Source of the DNA: Pleurotus djamor
Taxonomy: Eukaryota > Basidiomycota > Agaricomycetes > Agaricales > Pleurotaceae
Direction of reading: 5' to 3'
Assembly (NCBI GenBank): GCA_029747585.1
Contig: JAPEVF010001405.1
Location: 1 to 10,169 of the forward strand
DNA length: 10,169 nt
Shown here: in pieces, positions 1 through 6,585 of the stretch
How the letters are laid out: each line of letters opens with the position of its first letter
Numbering within the stretch: the stretch's first letter is position 1
Program-made: the position numbers and the translations under genes
The notes under the pieces: model-generated
The model's input: the letters and a program-made list of their open reading frames with translations, nothing else
What the model was told of the DNA's origin: nothing
Database searches by the model: none

Positions 1-23
1 CTGGTTGGGATGGTGTCACGTCT

Positions 24-41
24 TGGGCTTAGATGACACCA
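24..41 (-). other. Probable primer-binding site of the minus-strand LTR element
   Basis: Read on the minus strand, the sequence directly after the LTR end is TGGTGTCATCTAAGCCC. A PBS normally begins with TGG, complementary to the CCA end of a tRNA, within a few bases of the LTR's terminal CA. The first bases recall the TGGTATCA start of initiator-Met-tRNA sites in many Ty3/Gypsy elements, but I cannot assign the tRNA. TGGTGTCA is also the first arm of an 8-bp inverted repeat (11-18 against 34-41), which could form a hairpin here. Confidence 0.5.
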
Positions 42-615
42 TGTCCCAATCATCCTCGTTTGTCGCCCGTGCTTTCCAATCTCTTATTATCTTCTTCCGT
101 ACTGTATCGTTATACTCTGCCTCTCACCACATTCCACACATCAGTCATTCGACTTCACTGTAGCCCTAGTTTTATTCTCTATTTATAGATCTCCCTTCGA
201 GGGTCTCAAGGGACGAGGTACCCCGTGAGAGTGGTGGTGGTTGGTGGTTAAGGTGGGAACGCGAGCTCAAGCGCGAGAGCGCGAGCGCGTCAAGGTGGGG
301 GAAAACCCTTCGCGGGTAGGTTTATTGAGTGCGAGAGAGTTTGTATGTAGGTACGCGAGTTCGATAAACTGAAATCTACATATAGCATAGGCATAAGGCA
401 TATAAATAGGCATAGTGAGGTGGCATAGGCAGGTGGAATGAAAGATAAGCATAGGAATCAGAACTAGAAAGCGTACTAAGCTTGATGTAAGCTATACTAG
501 CTGATCTTGAGTCATAAGAAGTGATGTAGCAGGCACGCGACGATAGCGCGAGGGGGAGAGGTGAAATGCGAGGAGACGACGCGATTCAGGAGAGAAAAGG
601 GGGCAACCCCTTACA
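42..615 (-). mobile_element. LTR of a Ty3/Gypsy-like retrotransposon, minus orientation, 5' end truncated
   Basis: Read on the minus strand this is an LTR that starts inside U3 at 615 and ends in CA at 43-42. Seen: the part from 615 down to about 187 matches the inverted copy at 1658 to about 2070. A TATA box lies at 187-180. The end in ...GGGACA is followed at once by TGG, the classic LTR/primer-binding-site border. The facing copy begins with TGTTGAGC at 1616, about 42 nt before the shared part, so this copy lacks its first ~42 nt and was cut where it joins the gag fragment at 615. A complete LTR of this family would be about 615 bp (inference). The body of this element would lie to the left, outside the window. 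Confidence 0.7.
180..187 (-). promoter_or_regulatory. TATA box of the minus-strand LTR
   Basis: The minus strand reads TATAAATA, inside the longer GATCTATAAATAGAG. It sits about 140 nt before the proposed LTR end, as expected for a U3/R boundary promoter. The facing LTR copy loses homology at just this point, so only the left copy keeps the promoter. Confidence 0.5.
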
Positions 616-1145
616 GTGTTCTTGCCAAGGATTGCGACTGGGATTCATTCAAGACAACTGTCTACCAGCTCTATCCCGGCTCCTTGGACGGAACGCGATA
701 CGTGCGGAATGATCTTATTGAGATCGCCAAGCGTCGAGCTAGCACCCCTATGCAGGGACCTTTGGACTTCGGAGAGTACCAACGCGAGTTTATGGTAGTC
801 GCGAACGCTCTCACTAGTCGAGGATTAGTGTCGGAGATAGATATTGGTGCCATTTTCCTTGTTGGCTGTGACCCTGCGCTTCGGGAACAAATCCGTCATC
901 GTCTCCTCATCACCCTTCGCGATCATCACCCCAACTCGCCATATTCCCTCTCGCAGCTTCGCGACACAGCCGAATTCATCCTTGCTGGCGGTCCCGCGAC
1001 CTCATTATCATCCATTCAAGGTTTACCAACCTTATCCCCATCTACCTCTTCCTCCGCCTCTCCGCCCTTGTCTCAATTAGAGATTGCAAAGCTTACCGCT
1101 CTCGTCGAGACCTTCATCACATCGCTTCCGTCAAACGTGTATTAG
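561..1145 (+). pseudogene. gag: Gag (capsid) fragment of a Ty3/Gypsy-like retrotransposon, fused to LTR sequence
   Basis: The frame is open for 194 codons. Residues 1-18 are encoded by the LTR; the Gag-like part begins at the junction (about 615). Seen: WDSFKTTVYQLYPGS near residue 28, then YQREFMVVANALTSRGLVSE, then an IFLVGCDPALREQIRHRL block, then HHPNSPYSLSQLRDTAEFIL and a Pro/Ser-rich tail. This order matches retroelement Gag/capsid domains of mushroom Ty3/Gypsy elements: an aromatic W...F...YPG start, a Y.REF..A helix, an F..G.....L...I..RL block and a P..PY.L helix. Gag assembles the virus-like particle. Here it is broken: there is no ATG before about residue 64 (the frame opens at GTG), its N-terminus is missing, and no zinc knuckle or protease follows before the stop at 1143-1145. 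The identification rests on motif recall, not a search. Confidence 0.7.
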
Positions 1146-1615
1146 AAGCATCCAGGATATCCGCATCCACCATCATCATCCTCCTTTTCCTTCATCATCG
1201 AGTCTTATTGTCCTCGCATCGCGGCGAGTTTATCATTTCTATCAAGATTCTTACATTGGCTTATCATTGATTCTTTATTGCGACATCTATCCCGACGAGG
1301 ATTTTCATATTGCGACATCTATCACCGACTCCGATCGGCCCTATTTTGCCTACTTGCGAAAGCGTGATTTTATCAAGAGTATTCAAGACTATCATCGATC
1401 ATCATTGCTTGCACTCGCGTTCCAACGCACCGAGCCTGCGAGCGGCCCCACATCATCATCAAACATATCTCGATCCCTGCCTTCATTTGCGCTCGCGTTC
1501 TCGCGCTTGAGCTTGCAGCCCACTCGATCCCATCATCATTGATCCTCACACCGTCCGCTATCTCCTCGATCCGACCTCGCGTATTGATTCTCCTGTTGTT
1601 CAGCTACCTTGGTAT
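1146..1615 (+). other. Internal retrotransposon remnant without recognisable coding sequence
   Basis: Between the gag stop and the right LTR lie about 470 bp that are rich in CATCATC and TCGCG words. A 152-codon frame (1084-1542) overlaps the gag end but is His/Ser/Arg-rich low-complexity protein with no motif I know, so I take it as fortuitous. At 1489-1516 a 28-bp stretch matches the reverse complement of 261-288 in the left LTR at 26 of 28 positions. No protease, reverse transcriptase, RNase H or integrase motif is visible. Confidence 0.5.
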
Positions 1616-2070
1616 TGTTGAGCACGGAGGCTCAACTCTACTTGAGTACCAGGGAGGTGTAAGGGGTTGCCCCCTTTTCTCTCCTGAATCGCGTCGTCTC
1701 CTCGCATTTCACCTCTCCCCCTCGCGCTATCGTCGCGTGCCTGCTACATCACTTCTTATGACTCAAGATCAGCTAGTATAGCTTACATCAAGCTTAGTAC
1801 GCTTTCTAGTTCTGATTCCTATGCTTATCTTTCATTCCACCTGCCTATGCCACCTCACTATGCCTATTTATATGCCTTATGCCTATGCTANATGTAGANN
1901 NNAGTTTATCGANCTCNNGTACCTACNNACAAACNCTCTCGCACCCAATAAACCTACCCGCGAACGGTTTCCCCCCGTCTGATGGCGCTTGCGCGCCTGA
2001 GCCCGTGTTGTCACCTTCACCACCACTCTGACGGGCTACCAAGTCCCTAGAAACCCTCAAGCCCGCATCT
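1616..2070 (+). mobile_element. LTR of the same family, plus orientation, 3' part lost
   Basis: It begins TGTTGAGCACGG at 1616. A 7-bp stem (GTTGAGC 1617-1623, GCTCAAC 1630-1636) sits right at the 5' end. From 1658 it matches the left LTR in reverse complement. It carries 11 Ns between 1891 and 1935, diverges after about 1953, and homology stops near 2070, before the TATA box and R/U5 of the left copy. It lies downstream of gag in the same orientation, as a 3' LTR should, but no clear polypurine tract precedes it: 1590-1615 is pyrimidine/mixed. Confidence 0.6.
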
Positions 2071-2079
2071 CGCACCTAG

Positions 2080-2739
2080 CCCAGCCTAGGTCGCGATCCT
2101 TATAGTAGGGATCGAGATGTCGATGGCGAGGCTGCGTTCGCCGTGCTTACTGACGCCCAGAAAGCGGATTACAAGGTTGACATGGGGGTATCGCAAGGAT
2201 ATCGTGGAGCGGCTCGCCCAAATGAGAAACCCAAAATGAACAAACAAGAAACACGAAATGATAGACTAAGAATGAAGGAGAGAGAAGAGAGGAAGCAGTC
2301 GAGCCGGATTAAACGTTTTCAGGGCTCGAACCTTGCCTATAGAGTACCAGCTACTTCAGTAGAATCGTCTTTCCTCGATGAAGCGGCGGTCAGAGCATCA
2401 TCCCAGGTAGAATCTGGGGGTGAGTCAAAAACTTCTTCGCCTTCTTCATATGAGCAGTCGTTCCCTCCCTTTCATCGGTCTCCAACTTCCCTACAGCGCC
2501 GTCTCCAGTCCGCGATCCCAAGGAACCATGAACCATTCTCCGAGATGGAGTGGCTCGTACTTGAGGTGGAAGGGAGCTGCGAAAAGCATCGTAGACGTTC
2601 ATTTGAGTTCGGGATATTATCTGAGAACGTCAAAGACTCGTCAAGAGGGCTAGGAGCAGCGCGATCAAGGTTGATTAAACGTTTGCTGCACCGAAAATGG
2701 TGGGGCTATGGGCAGGGACATCTTGGGTATGCTGGTTAG
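2080..2739 (+). CDS. Unidentified open frame starting at the LTR break
   Basis: The frame is open for 219 codons from a TAG at 2077-2079 to the stop ending at 2739. The first ATG in frame is at 2182 (MGVSQGYRG); a GTG lies at 2143. I do not recognise the protein. The start region reads DGEAAFAVLTDAQKADYKVD and is followed by a highly charged K/E/R segment (about 2230-2310), then a Ser/Pro/Gln-rich stretch and a basic C-terminus. An open frame this long is uncommon by chance at this base composition but not excluded. It begins almost exactly where LTR homology ends, so it could be a host gene cut by the insertion, or an exon without its promoter. The GGTGAGTC at 2419-2426 could be a donor site inside it. 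No function is proposed. Confidence 0.3.
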   Translation, partial: PSLGRDPYSRDRDVDGEAAFAVLTDAQKADYKVDMGVSQGYRGAARPNEKPKMNKQETRNDRLRMKEREERKQSSRIKRFQGSNLAYRVPATSVESSFLDEAAVRASSQVESGGESKTSSPSSYEQSFPPFHRSPTSLQRRLQSAIPRNHEPFSEMEWLVLEVEGSCEKHRRRSFEFGILSENVKDSSRGLGAARSRLIKRLLHRKWWGYGQGHLGYAG

Positions 2740-3384
2740 TTACAATATCGTTTGAAAGGGTGTAGGATCACACCGGCGTAGTGAGAGCAGTATGAACTCC
2801 GATCCCGGAACCTTTTTCGGTCTAGGTCCTTTGAGCGCATCTCTCCTGTCAACCGCTTACATCTTGGAGCGAGGAGAGACTCCAGAGAGACTCCAGCGTC
2901 ACGGTGGTCTAAATAGATGAGCACTACCGTAGTGCTCATCTATTCGACGATGGGAACTCAATTGGATCCTTCGCCCCCTGAAATGGGAACAGCGATATCG
3001 GCACCATGACCTTGACATTCAACACAAGATACGGGCAGGGAACAGAAAAAATATGACTGGCTGACTCTCCATCTCCATCTCCTCACTGGCTGGCATGAGA
3101 TTGGTAGCATAGACCATCATTGACGGATACACGACCGCAATTTCAAGGATTTCGTTCTTTGGTCCGACGAGCAGCTCCCGCTCCGTAGCTTTAGCATCGT
3201 GCCTACAGAGAGCACCATTAAGATGAGTGGCACCTTCTGCGGAACTTCCACTCATGGACGACCGCTTCCCAGAAGCATACAGGTGATAACGCAAAGGGAG
3301 ATGAGACTATCCGATCTCCTTCGATTTAGTCAGGGATTCAGGTGTGAAGAGCTGGGATTGGCGGGAGAGTCCATGGATTGGTGA
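2740..3384. other. No convincing gene; short minus-strand frame and a palindrome
   Basis: The stretch contains the 33-nt palindrome at 2912-2944 and a short direct repeat of GAGAGACTCCA just before it (about 2874-2895). On the minus strand 3294-3019 is open for 91 codons, with a plausible inner ATG at about 3254 (MSGSSAEGATHLNG) and a Met/Glu-rich end. It has no recognised motif, no clear splice sites and no strong start, so I do not call it a gene. Confidence 0.3.
2912..2944. repeat. Perfect 33-nt palindrome (16-bp stem, 1-nt centre)
   Basis: AATAGATGAGCACTAC (2912-2927) is followed by a single C (2928) and then its exact reverse complement (2929-2944). The match ends at both sides, since 2911 A does not pair with 2945 C. 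It could extrude as a cruciform, form a terminator-like hairpin in RNA, or bind a dimeric protein. It does not resemble the transposon ends elsewhere in the window. Confidence 0.9.
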
Positions 3385-3710
3385 AGCTTGGATGTATTGG
3401 AGGGGGTGGCACTTGTGGTTTGGCGGGGTCGAGTGACATTTCGCGCTCGATGTCCGTATGTGTGGGGGAAAAACAGAGAAGGAACGGATGAAGAGAAGAT
3501 AGGGATATATCGTAGAGTAGCGCGTAATAAATATTTGGATTTGCGGATGATCATTGGTGCTTTGAAAAAGATAAACAGGGTGGTGGAAGATCAATGGATC
3601 CGAAGGATGTGGCTCAGAGTGGATTCCGACGGTGCACGTGAGTACGTTGCGCTCATTCCAGAATCCACTTGTGTTCGAAGAACTCCCAGCACATTGTGTG
3701 TTAGGGGACA
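3385..3710. other. Region open on both strands, no gene assigned
   Basis: A plus-strand frame (3388-3735, 115 codons) and minus-strand frames (3711-3307 and 3554-3330) overlap here. None shows a known motif. The plus frame is W/R/V-rich; the minus frames are rich in H/S/P/I. Codon patterns do not clearly favour one strand, and there are no canonical GTAAGT-type donors. I see nothing else in it. Confidence 0.3.
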
Positions 3711-3926
3711 TCAGTTTGGGCTAAATTCTAGGTGAAGGACGAGAGAAGTCTGCTCTTTCGACATCCATCGGAGACGAGGAGACGGAATTGATGAAATCAT
3801 CGCCAAAAGGTTTTCAGATAGCCTTTCAGAGACTAAAGCTCCACGAAAGCCTTCGGCGGCATACAAGAGGAGCTGAAGCACAGAGGAAGTTCGGTGGTTT
3901 GAATAGTCCATGTCGCTATCGTCCAT
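3711..3926 (-). CDS. Possible small gene or first exon, unknown function
   Basis: The minus-strand frame has 71 codons from an ATG at 3926. The ATG is preceded by a pyrimidine-rich stretch and the context CTCAAATGGA, a reasonable fungal start. The predicted protein begins MDDSDMDYSNHRTSS, then has an aliphatic helix-like segment (VLQLLLYAAEGFRGALVSER) and a basic stretch (RLRWMSKEQ). There is no signal peptide and no known motif. No clear donor follows before the stop, so it is either a short orphan ORF, a decayed exon or chance. No neighbour helps to decide. Confidence 0.22.
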   Translation of the reverse strand: MDDSDMDYSNHRTSSVLQLLLYAAEGFRGALVSERLSENLLAMISSIPSPRLRWMSKEQTSLVLHLEFSPN

Positions 3927-4487
3927 TTGAGACGTAAGGAAAAGTGCTACACTAGTTCTAGTTGATCCTGGACCTTGGAAAGCTCTGATTCCAACCGCTG
4001 AGATTCAGGAGTAAGTGACTCGTTGCTAGCCTTGAGTACTGAGTTCGTTCCTTGAGCTCGTCGTGGGGGTCAAGTCGAACCGGTAGGATATACGCACGCT
4101 GGTTACCCCAGAGCTGGTGGGCCTGCAAGCTGAATCAGACCAATGGGAGTCATGTTGAGGTAAAATCCAGGCCGTGCTCGGTCCAGATGCGCGAGAGCTA
4201 GCAATCAAATATTCAAATCCGGGGGGGGAGAAAGCGCTTGAGCGCTTGAGCTATCGTCTGCTGCATTTCCACGTCTGTGAAGGGGGGGACCCGGGGAGGA
4301 TCCAGAGAAAACTGACGTTTATCGTCTGAACCCACAACACGCGTGAGGATCAATGACGTCACTGAACAGGAAGATGCCATCATTGCCATCATGATGGCTG
4401 ATGGCGATGTGATGGCACTTACTTGCAAGTACTATTAGGCCTAGGCGCCTGGCCGCGATTTCATTTCGGACCTGGATGTAGAGTCGT
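3927..4487. other. No gene seen; G-runs and short repeats
   Basis: Short frames on the minus strand here lack motifs and overlap each other. Visible structure: G8 at 4221-4228, GCGCTTGA twice in tandem (4234-4249), G7 at 4282-4288 followed by G4 (4293-4296), and the 14-nt palindrome GCCATCATGATGGC (4385-4398) within a run of ATGGC/GCCAT words. These are ordinary low-complexity signals and I assign no role. Confidence 0.3.
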
Positions 4488-5108
4488 ATGGATCGGCTCG
4501 TCCGTGCGTGGGAGGAAATCCTGTTGGAACTCCGGTGGTTCCACTTCAGAACGATGAATGGATCAAGAATTTTTTTCTTCCGACCATCACCCACCCCCGC
4601 TTGCCAGTCCCCCTCTCCCCCCATCCCCCATGCCGGATCTTTCACCTATGATCGGCCAACGCCCCATCTCATCACAGCCGGGGTAGATTTCGCTACTCTG
4701 CCTGTAGAAGTCCCGCTTTGGGTGACTTCAGGCTCGACGCCGAGATTTTTCTCTCCATTGAGACACTACACCTTGGTAGCGTTCCAGTCTCGTGTCCCGT
4801 CTTGGGGACTTGACATCACCTGTGGACTTTGCCATAGGGAAAGGACACTGCGACAATGCTTCTGCTGCAGTCTCATGTCCCTGTTGTCGTCTCACCCTCA
4901 CCTTGGCCTTTCTGCACCCAGCAACAACAACAGCCTGGCGTGTCAATCCTTGTCTCCCCTGGTCTCTTTGCGAATTTTCTCCCCGGCTTCTTTAGATTCT
5001 CCCAACGCTGTAGTAAACCCACGTATCAGAACTTTATTTTTCTCTCCTCGTGCTGGCACATCTTCATCTGTTTTCAGGTCGTCGAACTTGCCATCCGCGG
5101 TGCCGTAG
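4488..5108 (+). other. 206-codon pyrimidine-rich open frame, probably not a gene
   Basis: The frame runs from ATG 4488 to 5108. The protein is rich in Ser, Pro, Leu and Phe (SPTPACQSPSPPIPHAG near residue 35, then several FF/SPL motifs), with no recognised domain. The plus strand is strongly C/T-rich from about 4560 to 5340 (C-runs at 4590-4630), which lowers the chance of stop codons and can keep a frame open without selection. Two other plus frames (4792-4995, 4856-5113) are open over the same bases, which argues against any one being a gene. A decayed coding region cannot be ruled out. Confidence 0.2.
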
Positions 5109-5626
5109 CTTGAACTCTACTCAGAGTTCGGAAGCCCTTTCTAAGAAGCCTCGGATTGTCATCGGCCATCCTGAGTTATCTACGTCTCCCTGTTGGCTCC
5201 TATCGTTATTCCAACCTACGAGTTCTCGCCGTCATAATCGAGACCAATGTTTTCTCACATCCGTCGTCCTGGTCACTGAGCTCGGTTTTTGGCTTTTTGC
5301 CTTGCCGACTAGACGTCCCATGAAATTCAAGATAGGCTTTTAAGATGGTTGTATAACGCTTCGCTCATTCTGCCCAGATCTGTGAGTAAGCTCTCACGCG
5401 CGGCGAACTCAGTCATCTGCACCAACTTCAACTTTCCTCCGACCCCCACAAGGCTCGTTCTTCCTCCTGCTGCATACTCCGCAATTACCTGTGCCTTCCA
5501 TGCGCCACATCCACACGGTCTTGGTACGTGACGCGCGTCGATGCAACACTCCTTGAGTGGTTGAACCAAGGCTGAGCACAATATTTGCCCAGTGTCATCA
5601 CCGGTGTGTCATCAAAACTCTTGTTG
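5109..5626. other. No gene assigned; weak minus-strand frame up to the transposon
   Basis: On the minus strand 5581-5327 is open for 84 codons. The C-terminal half (KLKLVQMTEFAARESLLTD) reads like ordinary protein, but there is no motif, no supporting splice site and no strong start. The plus strand continues the C/T-rich stretch to about 5340. The right end abuts the CACTA-like element. Confidence 0.25.
5624..5626. repeat. Target-site duplication TTG, left copy (right copy 6104-6106)
   Basis: TTG flanks CACTG on the left and follows CAGTG on the right. A 3-bp direct repeat at both edges could arise by chance about once in 64, but together with exact termini it supports transposition here. 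Confidence 0.65.
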
Positions 5627-6103
5627 CACTGCGTGAGCTAACTGGTTTTCTGCGCGGAAAACCGATGTGGTCAAAACACACGGTCTTCCATCTCGTTTNC
5701 CGCGCAGAAAACCATAGCTATCTCTGTGGGAAAACCAGATTGAAAATGATTAGTTTTCCGATAAGTTTTCACAAAGGCAAACCTGTCGGGAAATTGATTG
5801 TTTTCAATATGGTTTTCCGACACAAAGACCATTCGTTTAACAAGGAGGAAAACCAATTATTATAGTGTGTTTATTCAGTTTTCCTCCCGAAAATAAATGG
5901 TCTTCCCGCGGGAACAGCAGATTGGAAAACGACCCGTTTTCCGGTAAGTTTTCCTTTGTGAAAAGTCAATGGAAAACTAATTATTTTCAATTTGGTTTTC
6001 CCACAGAGATAGCTATGGTTTTCTGCGCGGAAAANGAGATGGAAGATCGTGTGTTTTGACCACATCGGTTTTCCGCGCAGAAAACCAGTTAGCTCACGCA
6101 GTG
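5627..6103. mobile_element. Non-autonomous CACTA-like (CMC/EnSpm) palindromic DNA transposon (MITE/foldback)
   Basis: The 477 bp form one palindrome centred at 5865: position p pairs with 11730 - p. Ends are CACTGCGTGAGC at the left and its exact complement at the right. Pairing stops precisely at the CACT terminus (left flank G, right flank complement A). TTG lies immediately outside both ends (5624-5626 and 6104-6106), a 3-bp target-site duplication. CACT(A/G) termini plus 3-bp duplications are the known signature of the CACTA superfamily, as are subterminal repeats, seen here as GTTTTC/GAAAAC copies. In the outer 133 bp the arms differ at three readable bases (5683, 5738 and 5748 region), all G on the left against A in the paired arm. 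Toward the centre they diverge but still align. There is no transposase; open frames within it mirror each other across the palindrome and are not genes. Two Ns (5699, 6035) lie in the arms. Confidence 0.82.
5645..6085. repeat. Array of 18 GTTTTC/GAAAAC motifs inside the transposon
   Basis: Copies start at 5645, 5657, 5707, 5730, 5753, 5765, 5790, 5812, 5848, 5878, 5925, 5936, 5948, 5972, 5995, 6018, 6068 and 6080. Two more sites (about 5695 and 6030) are hidden by Ns. Recurring spacings are 12 bp (inverted pairs around TGCGCG) and 22-24 bp, including two exact runs of 23 + 23. Known CACTA elements carry short subterminal repeats bound by their transposase, so this array is a candidate for those sites (inference). 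Confidence 0.75.
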
Positions 6104-6561
6104 TTGGGAGCTGTGCTGTTCTACATCAGGCTACGTCGGCTAACACACAGTAGCTTCGCCTACAGCATCCTACCGAGGGACATCCGCCCTACCTCTTTAC
6201 ACCTACGGTGTGTGGTAAAAAGTACGGTCTCTACTCTGCCATAGACATGGAACACCTCTTGCTGCCTTCTTTAACAACCCCATACCCTCCCTTAATGGCC
6301 TTCCCCACCAGTTAGCTCGCAATATGTTGAGCCATATCTCGTCATTCAAACATTCAACACTCTCTTCTGCTGTTGGACAGAACATCTATAATCCTCTCTG
6401 AATCGTCGCACCGACACACCCACCACAAATCACTCCTTGGTAAGCCAAAGACAAGTTGCGAGCTCCTTGTATCCATATCCCACATGCTCGCAACGCAGAT
6501 TTTGCCAGTATAGACAACCCTTGGTGAGTGATTTTCGGAGTTGTGTATTCCGGGGCACCAG
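6104..6561. other. No gene assigned; possible splice-like signals
   Basis: The DNA right of the transposon is C/T-rich with no convincing frame. GTAAGC near 6440 and CAG at about 6499, and GTGAGT at 6524 with CAG at 6561, look like splice pairs, and the second would lead into the frame at 6562-6900. At 38 nt that second intron would be unusually short. A minus-strand frame (6656-6354) has no motif. Confidence 0.25.
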
Positions 6562-6585
6562 GAGGTACCTGGAGAGGAGGCTAAG

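Larger units (their letters stand above)
187..2070. repeat. Long inverted repeat formed by two facing LTR copies (arms 187-615 and 1658-2070)
   Basis: Position p in the left arm pairs with 2273 - p in the right arm without any indel between 321 and 615. Over 383-615 against 1658-1890 I find no mismatch. From 1891 to 1935 the right arm holds 11 Ns. Beyond that, toward 2070, the arms match only to roughly three quarters by eye and need indels. The spacer (616-1657) carries the gag remnant. Direct LTRs are the rule for retrotransposons, so this inverted layout means two insertions, a rearrangement, or an assembly join. Confidence 0.85.

Noticed and set aside
267..452. Minus-strand 61-codon frame in the left LTR
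   Set aside because: Lies wholly in LTR sequence and repeats in the facing copy; no start context or motif.
1084..1542. 152-codon plus frame overlapping the end of gag
   Set aside because: Low-complexity His/Ser/Arg-rich product from CATCATC-type repeats, different frame from gag, no Pol motif.
2322..2345. GGTTCGAGCCC on the minus strand, like a tRNA B box
   Set aside because: No T-stem pairing and no A box or acceptor stem around it, so not a tRNA gene.
2305..2690. GATTAAACGTTT occurring at about 2308 and 2674
   Set aside because: A 12-base repeat pair is expected by chance a few times in a 10-kb window.
3307..3711. 134-codon minus-strand frame
   Set aside because: Overlapped by an equally open plus frame, His/Ser/Pro-rich, no motif, no start context or splice support.
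5557..6065. Four or more open frames of 60-100 codons over the transposon, on both strands
   Set aside because: They are mirror images of each other across the palindrome (the same VFCAE/MEDRVF-type peptides appear from both arms), so they follow from the inverted repeat and not from coding.
5619..6111. 8-bp target duplication as in Kyakuja-Dileera-Zisupton elements
   Set aside because: Flanking 8-mers TCTTGTTG and TTGGGAGC do not match; only the 3-bp TTG repeat is supported.
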